DNA from: JBBRNH01 sp038230415
GTDB taxonomy: Bacteria > Bacteroidota > Bacteroidia > Cytophagales > Spirosomataceae
DNA: 26,664 bases
Assembly: GCA_038230415.1 (NCBI GenBank)
Contig: JBBRNH010000085.1
Coordinates: 1-26,664, forward strand
Reading direction: 5' to 3'
Shown: positions 1 through 8,083 of the stretch, in pieces
Layout of the letters: every line of letters begins with the position of its first letter
Position numbering within the stretch: position 1 is the first letter of the stretch
The notes under the pieces: model-generated
The model's input: the letters and a program-made list of their open reading frames with translations, nothing else
What the model was told of the DNA's origin: nothing
The model's database searches: none
Translations under genes and position numbers: made by a program

Positions 1-2
1 CG

Positions 3-725
3 GTGTCGTCAACCGGGCATATGATTATCTACTCGTCGCTGGCCGGTATTGCCGGTGATGCGTTCACCAAACTCTATACCGTTGACATTCAGTTCGGTTG
101 TATCCTGTCGGTGCTGGTGCTGTATAGCCGCCGGTTTCTGCAAAACGCCGATTTCTACCTAAAACTGTTCGTCGCCTTTATCCCGGCTGCCGTGATTGGC
201 TTTCTGCTGAACGACTTCATTGATTCGCTCCTGGAAAACGTGGTCGTCGTGGCAATTTCGTTGGTGTTGGGTGGCATCGTGCTGGTGTTCATTGACCGGA
301 TTATCCGCGAAACAGCCCCCCGCGATGGCGTTCTGACGCTGCCCGAAGCCCTGAAAGTTGGGTTTTTTCAAACCATCGCTATGATTCCGGGCGTGTCGCG
401 GTCGGCAGCAACCATCATCGGCGGGATGTATCAGGGACTGAGCCGCACGCAGGCCGCTGAGTTCTCGTTTTTTCTGGCTGTACCGACGATGGCGGCAGCG
501 TCGGGCTATAAACTCCTGAAAACATACAAGCTACTGCAACCGGCTGATTACCAAACACTGGCTATCGGCAATGTCATCGCGTTTTTGGTCGGTCTGCTGG
601 CAATCCGGGCGTTCGTGGGGTTTCTGACGCGCTTCGGGTTCAAGTATTTCGGCTACTACCGCATCGCGCTGGGGCTGCTGATTCTGGGCTTGGTGGCGGC
701 TGGGGTGAAACTGTCGGTGTTGTGA
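3..725 (+). CDS. uppP: Undecaprenyl-diphosphatase UppP/BacA, 5'-truncated by the window edge
   Basis: This integral membrane enzyme dephosphorylates undecaprenyl diphosphate to recycle the lipid carrier used for peptidoglycan and other envelope polymers. The first readable codons give V-SSTGH, which is the end of the family's first conserved motif, so only the extreme N-terminus is missing. The second signature, PGVSRSAAT, lies at about residues 129-137 of the visible part. Several hydrophobic segments are evident. The visible 240 residues plus about 25 missing match the usual 260-280 aa. The gene lies upstream of truB and ribF, a common Bacteroidota order, but is separated from truB here by two AT-rich genes. 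The true start is outside the window. Family assignment is firm. Confidence 0.95.
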   Translation: MSSTGHMIIYSSLAGIAGDAFTKLYTVDIQFGCILSVLVLYSRRFLQNADFYLKLFVAFIPAAVIGFLLNDFIDSLLENVVVVAISLVLGGIVLVFIDRIIRETAPRDGVLTLPEALKVGFFQTIAMIPGVSRSAATIIGGMYQGLSRTQAAEFSFFLAVPTMAAASGYKLLKTYKLLQPADYQTLAIGNVIAFLVGLLAIRAFVGFLTRFGFKYFGYYRIALGLLILGLVAAGVKLSVL

Positions 726-747
726 AGATGATTATATTGCTCAGACT

Positions 748-1773
748 ATGAAAATCAGATCACTGAGAGTTAGGAATTATAAGCGATTTGTTAGTGAAGA
801 GATATTCAATTTTGATGAAAATCTGACGGTTATTGTTGGTACTAATGGTAGCGGGAAAACCTCTCTTTTGCAGGCAATCGTTGCTTTAATTGGTACAGCG
901 ACGCAAGAACTTAAATCACCATCTAAATTAAATTGGGGCGGCTTCAAATATGATCTTTTACAATCGGGCCGAATGGCACCTGTTGTTGAAGCTACTATTC
1001 ATTTTGGGCAACCGGAATTACAGGAAACGGTACAACTTTTCAATCAACTTAGAGAATCCCGGCAATTATCAACGGCTCCATCTGAAGATAGAGATGTTGT
1101 CTTGCGCTTAGATTACACACAAGACCGAGTAGTGGCTACTCAGAGAGCTTCACAACTTTTTCAGTTCCGGGGCTATGGATATGCTAAACAATTACAATCA
1201 TTTAACCAGTTAAGAAACTATTTTGAATCAGTTGGCAGTATTTTCTGGTACACTGAAAAAAGAGATAACCACAGCTTCAGAAAACTTTCGGCCAAGGGAA
1301 AGGAGTCGGAAGAAACATTGCGGGAGTTTTTGAATTCCCGCTATAATCTGCACCAACGACTACGAAACAATGGAAGTAATACTGACAGCCGGGACTATTA
1401 TGACGAACTGGCGCAATCTTATCAGCGCATATTTATCAATCGACGTTTATACGGGCCTTCTCCCCGAACAAATCCAGCAGAAGCATTTGAAACTGACTGG
1501 TTCTTTTTGTTCGATGGACAAAACCAGTACGAAATTGCCGAGATGTCAGCTGGAGAGCGTGCTATATTTCCACTACTCATTGACTTCGCAAATTATCATA
1601 TCAACAACTCTATCATTATTATTGATGAACTTGAATTACACCTTCACCCGCCTTTACAACAAGCATTTTTTCGTGCCCTGCCCACGTTAGGTCAAAATAA
1701 TCAGTTTATTATCACCACTCATTCTGATTATATAGCTACTATTGCTGACCCGGCAACAGTCATTCGTTTATAA
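748..1773 (+). CDS. AAA/ABC-type ATPase, AriA-like (candidate PARIS defence ATPase)
   Basis: This is a 341-residue P-loop ATPase of the SMC/RecF/OLD-like AAA group. Visible motifs are Walker A GTNGSGKT (31-38), an ABC signature-like SAGE (about 267-270), Walker B IIIIDELEL (about 289-297, followed by HLHPP) and a switch histidine in ITTHSD (about 325). The long middle section shows no other recognisable domain. The stop codon overlaps the start of the next gene by one base (TAATG), so the pair is probably translationally coupled. The partner resembles DUF4435/TOPRIM proteins. In PARIS systems an ATPase (AriA) holds and releases such an effector (AriB) when it senses phage anti-restriction proteins. 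The gene is clearly more AT-rich than its neighbours uppP and truB, which suggests transfer. The ATPase fold is certain. The PARIS role is inferred, and other two-gene ATPase plus DUF4435 systems are possible. Confidence 0.8.
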   Translation: MKIRSLRVRNYKRFVSEEIFNFDENLTVIVGTNGSGKTSLLQAIVALIGTATQELKSPSKLNWGGFKYDLLQSGRMAPVVEATIHFGQPELQETVQLFNQLRESRQLSTAPSEDRDVVLRLDYTQDRVVATQRASQLFQFRGYGYAKQLQSFNQLRNYFESVGSIFWYTEKRDNHSFRKLSAKGKESEETLREFLNSRYNLHQRLRNNGSNTDSRDYYDELAQSYQRIFINRRLYGPSPRTNPAEAFETDWFFLFDGQNQYEIAEMSAGERAIFPLLIDFANYHINNSIIIIDELELHLHPPLQQAFFRALPTLGQNNQFIITTHSDYIATIADPATVIRL

Positions 1774-2621
1774 TGGACAATATTGTACTTTTTTGCGAGG
1801 GTAAAGAAACCAGCCTTGATTATCTGGTATTCAATAAGTTACTGACTCAACAGTCACTGGCCAACATCACATTAATTCCCTTAAATGGAGTTGGCTCTTC
1901 CACAGCTTTTGTAGATGGGTATATTCGCCGAGGTGGTGTTTTGAAAATAGACCGTGCTTATTTTATTCGAGATCGCGATTTTGACTTTCCCATTCCTGTT
2001 CAGCCCGGAATTATTGAGGTTAAAAGGAATGGGGGTCTTGCAAACAACGTCTCGATTTACTCATCTTACAGGACAACCTTAGAGAATTACTTGATTAATG
2101 CGAGAATACTACACGAGTTTTTGAGCGATCAGACACCAATAAGCCAATGTGACGTTCAAAAACTCATTGAAAATGCAGCTCGCTCTATTCTCGATTATTC
2201 TATTGTTCGGCATGCGTTGGGTAAACTCCGAAAAAGTATTTCCCTAAATACAACCTGGGTCCCGCAAGGGAGTGGCACATTGCCTGATTTAACCACTTTA
2301 GGATCACTGGATGCTTGCCGTGCAAAGGCACATGAGTTGATTAACACGTATCAGCGTGAAGTTGCCCCTTTGAATATTGCTAATTTTGACCAATATCTGG
2401 ACTCATTTCAGGCGCAATTTAGCCCAAGTGGATTCATACAAAACGACGACTATTTAGTTTATTTTCATGGAAAAGATTTGCAAAAAGCAATCACAAAACA
2501 AGTAAATGACATTAACATTCAACTCTCGTGGCCGATATACTATAAATTTGCGATTGACAGAATTGATTTCTATCGATTTGAAGATTATCAACAGCTTATG
2601 AATATACTGGTTACTTCTTAA
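1773..2621 (+). CDS. DUF4435/TOPRIM-like protein, AriB-like (candidate PARIS effector)
   Basis: This 282-residue protein has the motif order expected of DUF4435/TOPRIM-type effectors. An early acidic motif, LFCEGKE, has Glu9 at the end of the first strand. An RDRDFD motif has Asp67, Asp69 and Asp71 after a hydrophobic strand. A T-LENYLIN motif with Glu104 follows. In TOPRIM nucleases such a Glu and Asp set binds metal. In PARIS, AriB is a TOPRIM RNase that cleaves host tRNA when released from AriA. The start ATG overlaps the stop of the ATPase gene, and the end is only 8 bp from the truB start. Base composition is AT-rich like its partner. No membrane segment or signal peptide is seen. The family call comes from motif recognition and has not been tested by alignment. 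Confidence 0.7.
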   Translation: MDNIVLFCEGKETSLDYLVFNKLLTQQSLANITLIPLNGVGSSTAFVDGYIRRGGVLKIDRAYFIRDRDFDFPIPVQPGIIEVKRNGGLANNVSIYSSYRTTLENYLINARILHEFLSDQTPISQCDVQKLIENAARSILDYSIVRHALGKLRKSISLNTTWVPQGSGTLPDLTTLGSLDACRAKAHELINTYQREVAPLNIANFDQYLDSFQAQFSPSGFIQNDDYLVYFHGKDLQKAITKQVNDINIQLSWPIYYKFAIDRIDFYRFEDYQQLMNILVTS

Positions 2622-2629
2622 TCTACCTT

Positions 2630-3328
2630 TTGAACCCAACGCCCGCCCCCGAACCAGCCCTGATGCTGCTGATTGACAAACCCGCCAACTGGACTTCGTT
2701 TGATGTGGTGAATAAAATCAGGTGGGCCTGCAAGTTCAAAAAAATCGGCCACGCCGGTACGCTCGATCCCTTAGCAACGGGCCTGCTCATTCTCTGCACT
2801 GGCAAACTCACCAAGCAGATTGACTCGTATCAGGCGCAGGAAAAAGAATATACCGGCACACTCGTACTGGGCAAAACTACACCCTCAGTTGATCTCGAAA
2901 CCGGGTTCGATGCCGAGTTTTCCATTACTGACATCACCCCCGAAGCCATTGCCGAAGCCGTCCGGCAACTGACCGGAACCATCACCCAGATTCCGCCGAT
3001 TTACTCGGCCCTGCGTGTCAATGGCGAACGGCTCTACGAAAAAGCCCGTCGGGGCGAAGCAGTCGAAATAAAATCGAGGACAACAGAAGTTCCTGTTTTT
3101 GAGATTGATGCGGCACGTTTTCCAGAAGTTGACTTTCGGATTGTCTGCGCCAAAGGCACCTACGTTCGGAGCTTGGTGCGCGATTTAGGCTTGCTGCTCA
3201 ACAACGGCGCGTACCTCAAGAGCCTCCGCCGAACCCGAATCGGCGATTTCCGGGTTGACGATGCCCGGACGATTGAGGAGTTTATTAATTATTTCAATGA
3301 ACAATCATCAATTATCAGTGACCAATAA
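2630..3328 (+). CDS. truB: tRNA pseudouridine(55) synthase TruB
   Basis: TruB converts U55 to pseudouridine in the T-loop of tRNAs. The N-terminal LLIDKP motif, W-TSFDVV, and the catalytic motif GHAGTLDPLATGLL (Asp46 counting from the TTG start) are all present, as is the later KGTYVRSLVRDLG motif. The frame opens with TTG at 2630, 8 bp after the upstream gene. An ATG at 2663 just before LLIDKP is an equally good start. The length of about 230 aa is normal for Bacteroidota. The last dozen codons and the stop lie inside an AT-rich inverted-word repeat, so the C-terminal tail (NEQSSIISDQ) is probably repeat-encoded and not conserved. ribF follows 38 bp downstream. Confidence 0.95.
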   Translation: MNPTPAPEPALMLLIDKPANWTSFDVVNKIRWACKFKKIGHAGTLDPLATGLLILCTGKLTKQIDSYQAQEKEYTGTLVLGKTTPSVDLETGFDAEFSITDITPEAIAEAVRQLTGTITQIPPIYSALRVNGERLYEKARRGEAVEIKSRTTEVPVFEIDAARFPEVDFRIVCAKGTYVRSLVRDLGLLLNNGAYLKSLRRTRIGDFRVDDARTIEEFINYFNEQSSIISDQ

Positions 3329-3366
3329 TCATTGTTGATTGCTCATTGTTCAGCGTTCATTGATTC
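3297..3366 (+). repeat. Degenerate inverted-word repeat between truB and ribF
   Basis: This AT-rich stretch is built from words such as TGAACAAT, its complement ATTGTTCA, and GATTGCTCATTG. It can pair imperfectly with itself. It covers the last codons and stop of truB and reaches the ribF start. It resembles the other intergenic word palindromes in this window in layout but uses a different word. No T-tract follows it, so termination is not supported. Confidence 0.5.
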
Positions 3367-4311
3367 ATGCTTATTCATCACGGAGTAGATTCGCTCACTC
3401 CCCTGCCCTACGCCGTTGTTACGAGCGGCACCTTCGATGGGGTTCACTTAGGCCATCAGAAAATTCTGGCCCGGCTCACCGAAATCACGCGCAACAGCCT
3501 CAATGCCGACCCGGCGCACACAGCCCAAAGTGTGGTGCTGACCTACTGGCCCCACCCCCGCACGGTGGTCTCTAACGATAGCCAATCGTTGCGGTTGCTC
3601 TCGACGCTGCCCGAAAAAACGGCTCTCCTCGACACTGCCGGGGTTGACCATTTAGTGGTGATTCCGTTTACGCGGTCATTTTCGCAACTCTCGTCCGATC
3701 AGTTTATCCGGCAAATCCTCCTCGAAAAGATCGGCACCCGTAAACTCGTTATCGGCTATGACCACCGCTTTGGCCGCGACCGCGAAGGCGGTTTCGATTA
3801 CATCAGTCAGCATCAGGCCGAATATGGGTTTGAGGTAGAAGAAATTCCCCGGCAGGACATCGAAGCGGTGGGCATCAGTTCGTCAAAAATCAGGACAGCT
3901 CTTGCCCACGGCAATATCAAGACGGCCACCCGGTTTCTGGGCCGACCCTATACCCTGACCGGAACGGTGGTGAAAGGCAGGCAGTTAGGTCGGACAATTG
4001 GTTTCCCAACCGCTAATTTACAGGTTGACGACCCGGTAAAGCTCATCCCGGCCAATGGAGTCTATGCCGTTGACGTTGAATACGCCGGGCAATCGTTCAG
4101 GGGGATGACCAACATCGGTTTCCGGCCAACGGTGTCGGGCGAAGGCCAAACGATTGAGACGTATATCTTTGATTTTGACAGGGATATTTATGGCGAACAC
4201 CTGATGCTTAAGTTCCGGGCGTTTCTGCGGCCCGAACAAAAATTCAGTGGTCTGCCCGCATTAGTCGAGCAACTAAACGCCGATGCACTGGAAGCTCGAC
4301 TGCTAACATGA
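3367..4311 (+). CDS. ribF: Bifunctional riboflavin kinase / FAD synthetase
   Basis: RibF phosphorylates riboflavin to FMN and adenylates FMN to FAD in the cytoplasm. The N-terminal adenylyltransferase domain shows SGTFDGVHLGHQ with the HxGH nucleotide-binding motif at residues 27-30, and the later ISSSKIR motif at the end of that domain. The C-terminal flavokinase domain contains GRTIGFPTANL and continues to the end with the expected N-I-G-F-RPTV segment. The length of 314 aa is typical. The ATG start is 38 bp after truB, in the usual truB-ribF order. The gene is followed by an AT-rich gap of about 100 bp before the desaturase. Confidence 0.95.
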   Translation: MLIHHGVDSLTPLPYAVVTSGTFDGVHLGHQKILARLTEITRNSLNADPAHTAQSVVLTYWPHPRTVVSNDSQSLRLLSTLPEKTALLDTAGVDHLVVIPFTRSFSQLSSDQFIRQILLEKIGTRKLVIGYDHRFGRDREGGFDYISQHQAEYGFEVEEIPRQDIEAVGISSSKIRTALAHGNIKTATRFLGRPYTLTGTVVKGRQLGRTIGFPTANLQVDDPVKLIPANGVYAVDVEYAGQSFRGMTNIGFRPTVSGEGQTIETYIFDFDRDIYGEHLMLKFRAFLRPEQKFSGLPALVEQLNADALEARLLT

Positions 4312-4413
4312 AAAATAATATAAAAAACTTCCTTTTCTCAACTGAAAACGCTCGATTCAATAGCGTATCTTTATCCTGCCAAATGTGAATCTGTTGTTTG
4401 GAAAACCGTAACC

Positions 4414-5487
4414 ATGCGAAAAGGACCCATAAAATTCATCAATCGAGACAAATCAACGTTCTTCGCCGTGCTGCGTGAGCGGGTCGACAGCTACTTCACC
4501 GATCATACACTCACCAAACACGGCGACTACCGCCTGATTCTCAAATCCATTGTCATGCTCAGTGTATTGCTCATACCTTACGCGCTGGTGTTGAGCAATT
4601 TATTCTCGCCCGGCATCTTGCTGGGTCTGGCTTTTTTGATGGGTCTTGGCACGGCGGGCGTGGGAATGTCGGTCATGCACGATGCCAATCACGGATCGCT
4701 GTCAAACAATCCACGCATCAATGACTGGTTCAGTGGCTGTTTGTATCTGCTGGGGGGCAACGTTCTCAACTGGCGGGTGCAACACAATACACTGCATCAC
4801 ACCTACACCAACATTCACGACATGGACGAAGACATCACCGGCAAGCCGCTTGTCCGGCTTTCGCACGGCGATCCGCTCCATGCCTATCATCGGTTTCAAC
4901 ACATCTATGCCTGGCCGCTGTATGGGTTAATGACGATCTCGTTTTTTGTCAAGGATTTCCGTACTACGCTGAAATACAGCAAAATCAAAGACAGCAAGAT
5001 CATTAAACCGTTTACCAAAAATGAACTTGTTACGCTGGTTTTGAGCAAAATAGGCTACGCAGCTTTTGCACTACTACCGCTGTTTGTCACTAACCTAACG
5101 GTGGGTCAGTGGCTGATTGGCTTTCTGGTGATTCACATTACGGCGGGCCTGATTTTAACAACCGTGTTTCAACTGGCCCACGTTGTTGAAGGGGCCGATC
5201 AGCCCGACCCGGAGCCGAACGGCGTTGTGGGTAGTGCCTGGGCTATTCATCAGTTGCAGACAACGGCCAATTTTGGTTGCCCGCGCTGGCTCTCCTGGTA
5301 CATTGGCGGCCTTGATTATCAGGTAGAGCATCACCTGTTTCCGAGTATTTCGCACATACACTACCCGGCTTTAGCCCGGATTGTGCGGCAAACCGCCGGT
5401 GAATATGACATTCCTTACAACCAGAAAGCATCATTTGGCGCGGCATTAATGTCGCACGTGAAAGCGTTGAAGGAACTGGGGAGGTAG
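4414..5487 (+). CDS. Membrane fatty acid desaturase (acyl-lipid / linoleoyl-CoA type)
   Basis: This 357-residue di-iron membrane desaturase introduces double bonds into acyl chains, probably for membrane fluidity. The three histidine boxes are clear: HDANH (89-93), HNTLHH (124-129) and QVEHH (303-307). The Gln replacing the first His of the third box is the mark of the front-end (delta-5/delta-6-like) desaturase group. There is no cytochrome b5 domain, so an external electron donor is needed. Paired hydrophobic segments lie at about 43-85 and 205-250. The gene has its own AT-rich leader of about 100 bp containing TATCTTTA (4366-4373), which resembles a Bacteroidota -7 box, but no convincing -33 element is present. 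It is convergent with the MoxR gene. Regiospecificity cannot be read from the sequence. Confidence 0.9.
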   Translation: MRKGPIKFINRDKSTFFAVLRERVDSYFTDHTLTKHGDYRLILKSIVMLSVLLIPYALVLSNLFSPGILLGLAFLMGLGTAGVGMSVMHDANHGSLSNNPRINDWFSGCLYLLGGNVLNWRVQHNTLHHTYTNIHDMDEDITGKPLVRLSHGDPLHAYHRFQHIYAWPLYGLMTISFFVKDFRTTLKYSKIKDSKIIKPFTKNELVTLVLSKIGYAAFALLPLFVTNLTVGQWLIGFLVIHITAGLILTTVFQLAHVVEGADQPDPEPNGVVGSAWAIHQLQTTANFGCPRWLSWYIGGLDYQVEHHLFPSISHIHYPALARIVRQTAGEYDIPYNQKASFGAALMSHVKALKELGR

Positions 5488-5497
5488 TTTTAGTAGG

Positions 5498-5564
5498 GAG
5501 GGGTTAGTGGCAAGTGGTTAGTTACGGGCGCGTTAGCCAACTAATCACCTGCCGCCAACCCCTC
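5498..5564. repeat. Intergenic palindrome, AGTGGCAAGTGGTTA word (copy 1)
   Basis: This is an imperfect inverted repeat between the convergent desaturase and MoxR genes. The 26-nt arms at 5498-5523 and 5539-5564 match at 22 of 26 positions. It may fold into a bidirectional stem, but no T-tract is present. The word AGTGGCAAGTGGTT recurs at 17691-17704. Confidence 0.65.
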
Positions 5565-5573
5565 AGCACTACC

Positions 5574-6536
5574 TTACATCATCCGCTGAATCAGTTTTTC
5601 AACCGTCATGCCTTCGGCTTCGGCCTTGAAGTTACGCACCATCCGGTGCCGCAGAATGGGCAAGGCCACAGCCCGCACGTCTTCAATATCGGGCGAGTAT
5701 TTTCCGTTCAGAAGGGCATTGCATTTGGCGGCTAAAATCAGTGCCTGCGAAGCACGCGGGCCAGCTCCCCATTCAATGTATTGATTGGCTTCGGCAGCCG
5801 CCATCTCGGTATTGGGCCGGGTTTTATGCACGAGTTTCACCGCGTATTCGATCACATTATCGGCCACCGGAACCCGGCGCACCAATTGCTGAAATTCCAT
5901 GATCTGCTCGCCCGAAACGACCTGATTCACAACGGGCCGATGATCTGAGGTGGTACTCTTCACAATGTCTAATTCTGACTGATACGACGGATAATCGAGC
6001 CAGATATTGAACATAAAACGGTCGAGCTGCGCTTCGGGTAGCGGATACGTGCCTTCCTGCTCAATGGGGTTTTGGGTTGCCAGCACAAAAAACGGACGAC
6101 CGAGATTGTACTTCTGCCCGGCAATCGTTACGGCATACTCCTGCATGGCTTCGAGCAGGGCCGACTGCGTTTTGGGCGGTGTCCGGTTTATTTCGTCGGC
6201 CAGAATAATATTGGCAAACACGGGGCCTTTGATAAACTTAAAATTCCGCTCCTGATCCAGGGTTTCCGAACCGAGAATGTCAGACGGCATCAGGTCGGGC
6301 GTGAACTGAATCCGGCTGAAATCTAAATGGAGCGATGAGGCAATGGTCTGGATCAGCAGCGTTTTTGCCAGCCCCGGCACCCCCACCAACAGGCAGTGGC
6401 CCTGGCAAAAGATGGCCGTCAGCAACAGCCGAACGGTATCGTCCTGCCCGATAACGACCTTGCCGATTTCGGCTTTCAATTTTTTGTACGAATCATTCAG
6501 GGCTTCGGCAGCCGCAACATCAGAGGTGTAAGGCAT
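5574..6536 (-). CDS. MoxR-family AAA+ ATPase
   Basis: This is a 320-residue AAA+ ATPase of the MoxR type, chaperone-like ATPases often linked to assembly of surface or von Willebrand factor A-domain proteins. Walker A is GVPGLAKT (52-59). Walker B is ILADE (111-115), followed by INRTPPKTQSALLEAMQE. The sensor region ATQNPIEQEGTYPLPEAQLDRF is intact (split here only by its two known motifs, sensor-1 Asn and the Arg finger region). The C-terminal lid ends with IQRMM. It starts at ATG 6536, downstream of the two PpiC genes on the same strand and separated from them by a 29-bp perfect hairpin. No DUF58 or VWA partner follows; the next gene is the convergent desaturase. The client is unknown. Confidence 0.93.
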   Translation of the reverse strand: MPYTSDVAAAEALNDSYKKLKAEIGKVVIGQDDTVRLLLTAIFCQGHCLLVGVPGLAKTLLIQTIASSLHLDFSRIQFTPDLMPSDILGSETLDQERNFKFIKGPVFANIILADEINRTPPKTQSALLEAMQEYAVTIAGQKYNLGRPFFVLATQNPIEQEGTYPLPEAQLDRFMFNIWLDYPSYQSELDIVKSTTSDHRPVVNQVVSGEQIMEFQQLVRRVPVADNVIEYAVKLVHKTRPNTEMAAAEANQYIEWGAGPRASQALILAAKCNALLNGKYSPDIEDVRAVALPILRHRMVRNFKAEAEGMTVEKLIQRMM

Positions 6537-6573
6537 TTTTATCAGTGAAGAATTAAGAGTGAAGAGTATTGGG

Positions 6574-6649
6574 AGTGAAGAGTGAATAATTATGAGTGAA
6601 GAATACGCTAAAGAAATTACTCTTCACTCATAATTATTCACTCTTCACT
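6574..6649. repeat. Perfect 29-bp inverted repeat between surA-like and moxR
   Basis: Arms at 6574-6602 and 6621-6649 are exact reverse complements with an 18-nt loop. They are made of the word GAGTGAAGA and an AT-rich core. Further degenerate copies of AGAGTGAAGA lie just outside, at about 6544-6570. Lying in the leader of moxR and just after the surA-like stop, it could form a strong RNA hairpin that limits read-through or stabilises mRNA. Confidence 0.85.
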
Positions 6650-6653
6650 AAAA

Positions 6654-8018
6654 TCAATTTCCGCCCCCGGTCGTGGCCGCGCTACCCTGGGTAGTGCCGA
6701 AGACTTTACAACCCTGATACTCAGGATCAACGGTAATATAGACTTCGGAGATTGACTTACGGAACCACTCATCAATGGCGCGGTTTTTTTTGTTGCCGAT
6801 CACAATGCCCTGCAACTTCTCAAAATCTTTGGTATAATCAGCCGTGTGGGGCGGTTGTTTCGATTTATAGTACAAAATCCGTACCGCGCTCTTACCGTCT
6901 TCGGTGCGGTAAGGCAGGGGGCGGGTCACGGTTCCCACCTTCATCGTGTCCAACATCGAAAACAGGGCGTATTCCATCGTGCCATCCATCGCCATCCGGG
7001 GCGTGTCTGATTGCGGGCTGCGGAGCAAACCACCCGCATCGGCAGTACCTTTATCGTCGGAAACCGCTTTGGCGGCTTTGTCAAATTTCAGCGAGTCAAT
7101 CACAATCAGCGTTCGCAGGCTGTCCAAGAATCGGTTCGGTTCGGTCAGGTCGAGCCGGTTATAGTCGGGCCGGAGCAGAATGTGCCGGGCATGGTATTCG
7201 GCTCCGCGCGTTTCGAGCAGTTGAATGAGGTGAAAACCGAAGTCCGATTCTACAATGTCTGACATTTCATTAGGTTTCAATTTCAGGGCCGCCCCCTCAA
7301 ACGGGGCTACCATCATGCCGCGTTTGGCGTAGCCGAGATCACCGCTTTTTTCGGCAGAGCTAACATCTTCAGAAAACTCTTTGGCAAGTTTTCCAAAGTC
7401 TTCACCCGCAATAACCCGCTCTTTGATGCCCTGCAAGCGGGCTTTCAGCACGTCTTTTTGCTCAATGGTAACTTTAGCGATTCTGACAATCTGCCCCACC
7501 TCTACCTCGGCGGGCATATAAGGCAGGCTGTCTTTGGGAATACCGTCGAAGAATTTTCGCACATCGCGGGGGGTAACTTTGGTATCGGTCGTAATTTTCT
7601 GCTGCATTTTCTGCACCAGAAGCTGGTCTTTCACCTGTTGGCGGAGTTCACTTTTGAGCATTTCAAGACTTTTACCGTAAGCCTCAACAATGTTTTTCTC
7701 GGAGCCGAACTGCTGCGCCATGTAGGACATCCGGCCTTCCAACTGGTTCTCTACCTGCTTGTCTTCTACTACCACCGAGTCAATCTCGGCCTTGGCGAGC
7801 ATCATCTTATTGATTACCAAGCTCTCAAGCAACTGGCATTTTTGCGGAGGAGTCTGGTTCTGAGCCACATAAGACTGAAGGGCTTCTTCCAGGTCAGATT
7901 TCAGCACGTAATAATTATCAACCTTGGCGATAATTTTATTGAGCGTCTGCGGTTGCTGCTGTGCATGGGCAGACAACAGTGTGAGCGCGAAGAGGGCAAC
8001 GACAAGTATCTGTTTCAT
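6654..8018 (-). CDS. SurA-like periplasmic peptidylprolyl isomerase
   Basis: This 454-residue exported chaperone/PPIase probably helps outer-membrane proteins fold in the periplasm. The signal peptide is MKQILVVALFALTLLSAHA, with likely cleavage after residue 19. A SurA N-terminal-type helical region (about 25-160) precedes a parvulin domain (about 171-271, with SGDLGYAKRG and FGFHLIQL motifs) and a second, more divergent parvulin-like domain (about 276-385). The ORF stays open 23 codons upstream to 8087, but that extension (MMYDVRCMIC...) is encoded by an intergenic palindrome and would bury the signal peptide, so ATG 8018 is chosen. It lies downstream of another PpiC gene and upstream of moxR on the same strand. 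Confidence 0.9.
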   Translation of the reverse strand: MKQILVVALFALTLLSAHAQQQPQTLNKIIAKVDNYYVLKSDLEEALQSYVAQNQTPPQKCQLLESLVINKMMLAKAEIDSVVVEDKQVENQLEGRMSYMAQQFGSEKNIVEAYGKSLEMLKSELRQQVKDQLLVQKMQQKITTDTKVTPRDVRKFFDGIPKDSLPYMPAEVEVGQIVRIAKVTIEQKDVLKARLQGIKERVIAGEDFGKLAKEFSEDVSSAEKSGDLGYAKRGMMVAPFEGAALKLKPNEMSDIVESDFGFHLIQLLETRGAEYHARHILLRPDYNRLDLTEPNRFLDSLRTLIVIDSLKFDKAAKAVSDDKGTADAGGLLRSPQSDTPRMAMDGTMEYALFSMLDTMKVGTVTRPLPYRTEDGKSAVRILYYKSKQPPHTADYTKDFEKLQGIVIGNKKNRAIDEWFRKSISEVYITVDPEYQGCKVFGTTQGSAATTGGGN

Positions 8019-8030
8019 TGTGATATAGGC

Positions 8031-8082
8031 TGTATGATACAGGATGTATGATGAACTACATATCATACACCTTACGTCATAC
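8031..8082. repeat. Intergenic palindrome, TGTATGAT word (copy 1)
   Basis: This imperfect inverted repeat is made of TGTATGAT/ATCATACA words and fills the 65-bp gap between the two PpiC genes. The same word family forms the palindrome at 19147-19225. It creates a spurious upstream extension of the downstream reading frame. Confidence 0.65.
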
Positions 8083-8083
8083 A

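Noticed and set aside
7458..8051. 197-codon plus-strand open frame
   Set aside because: It is antisense to the SurA-like gene, and its 3' end is encoded by the TGTATGAT palindrome.
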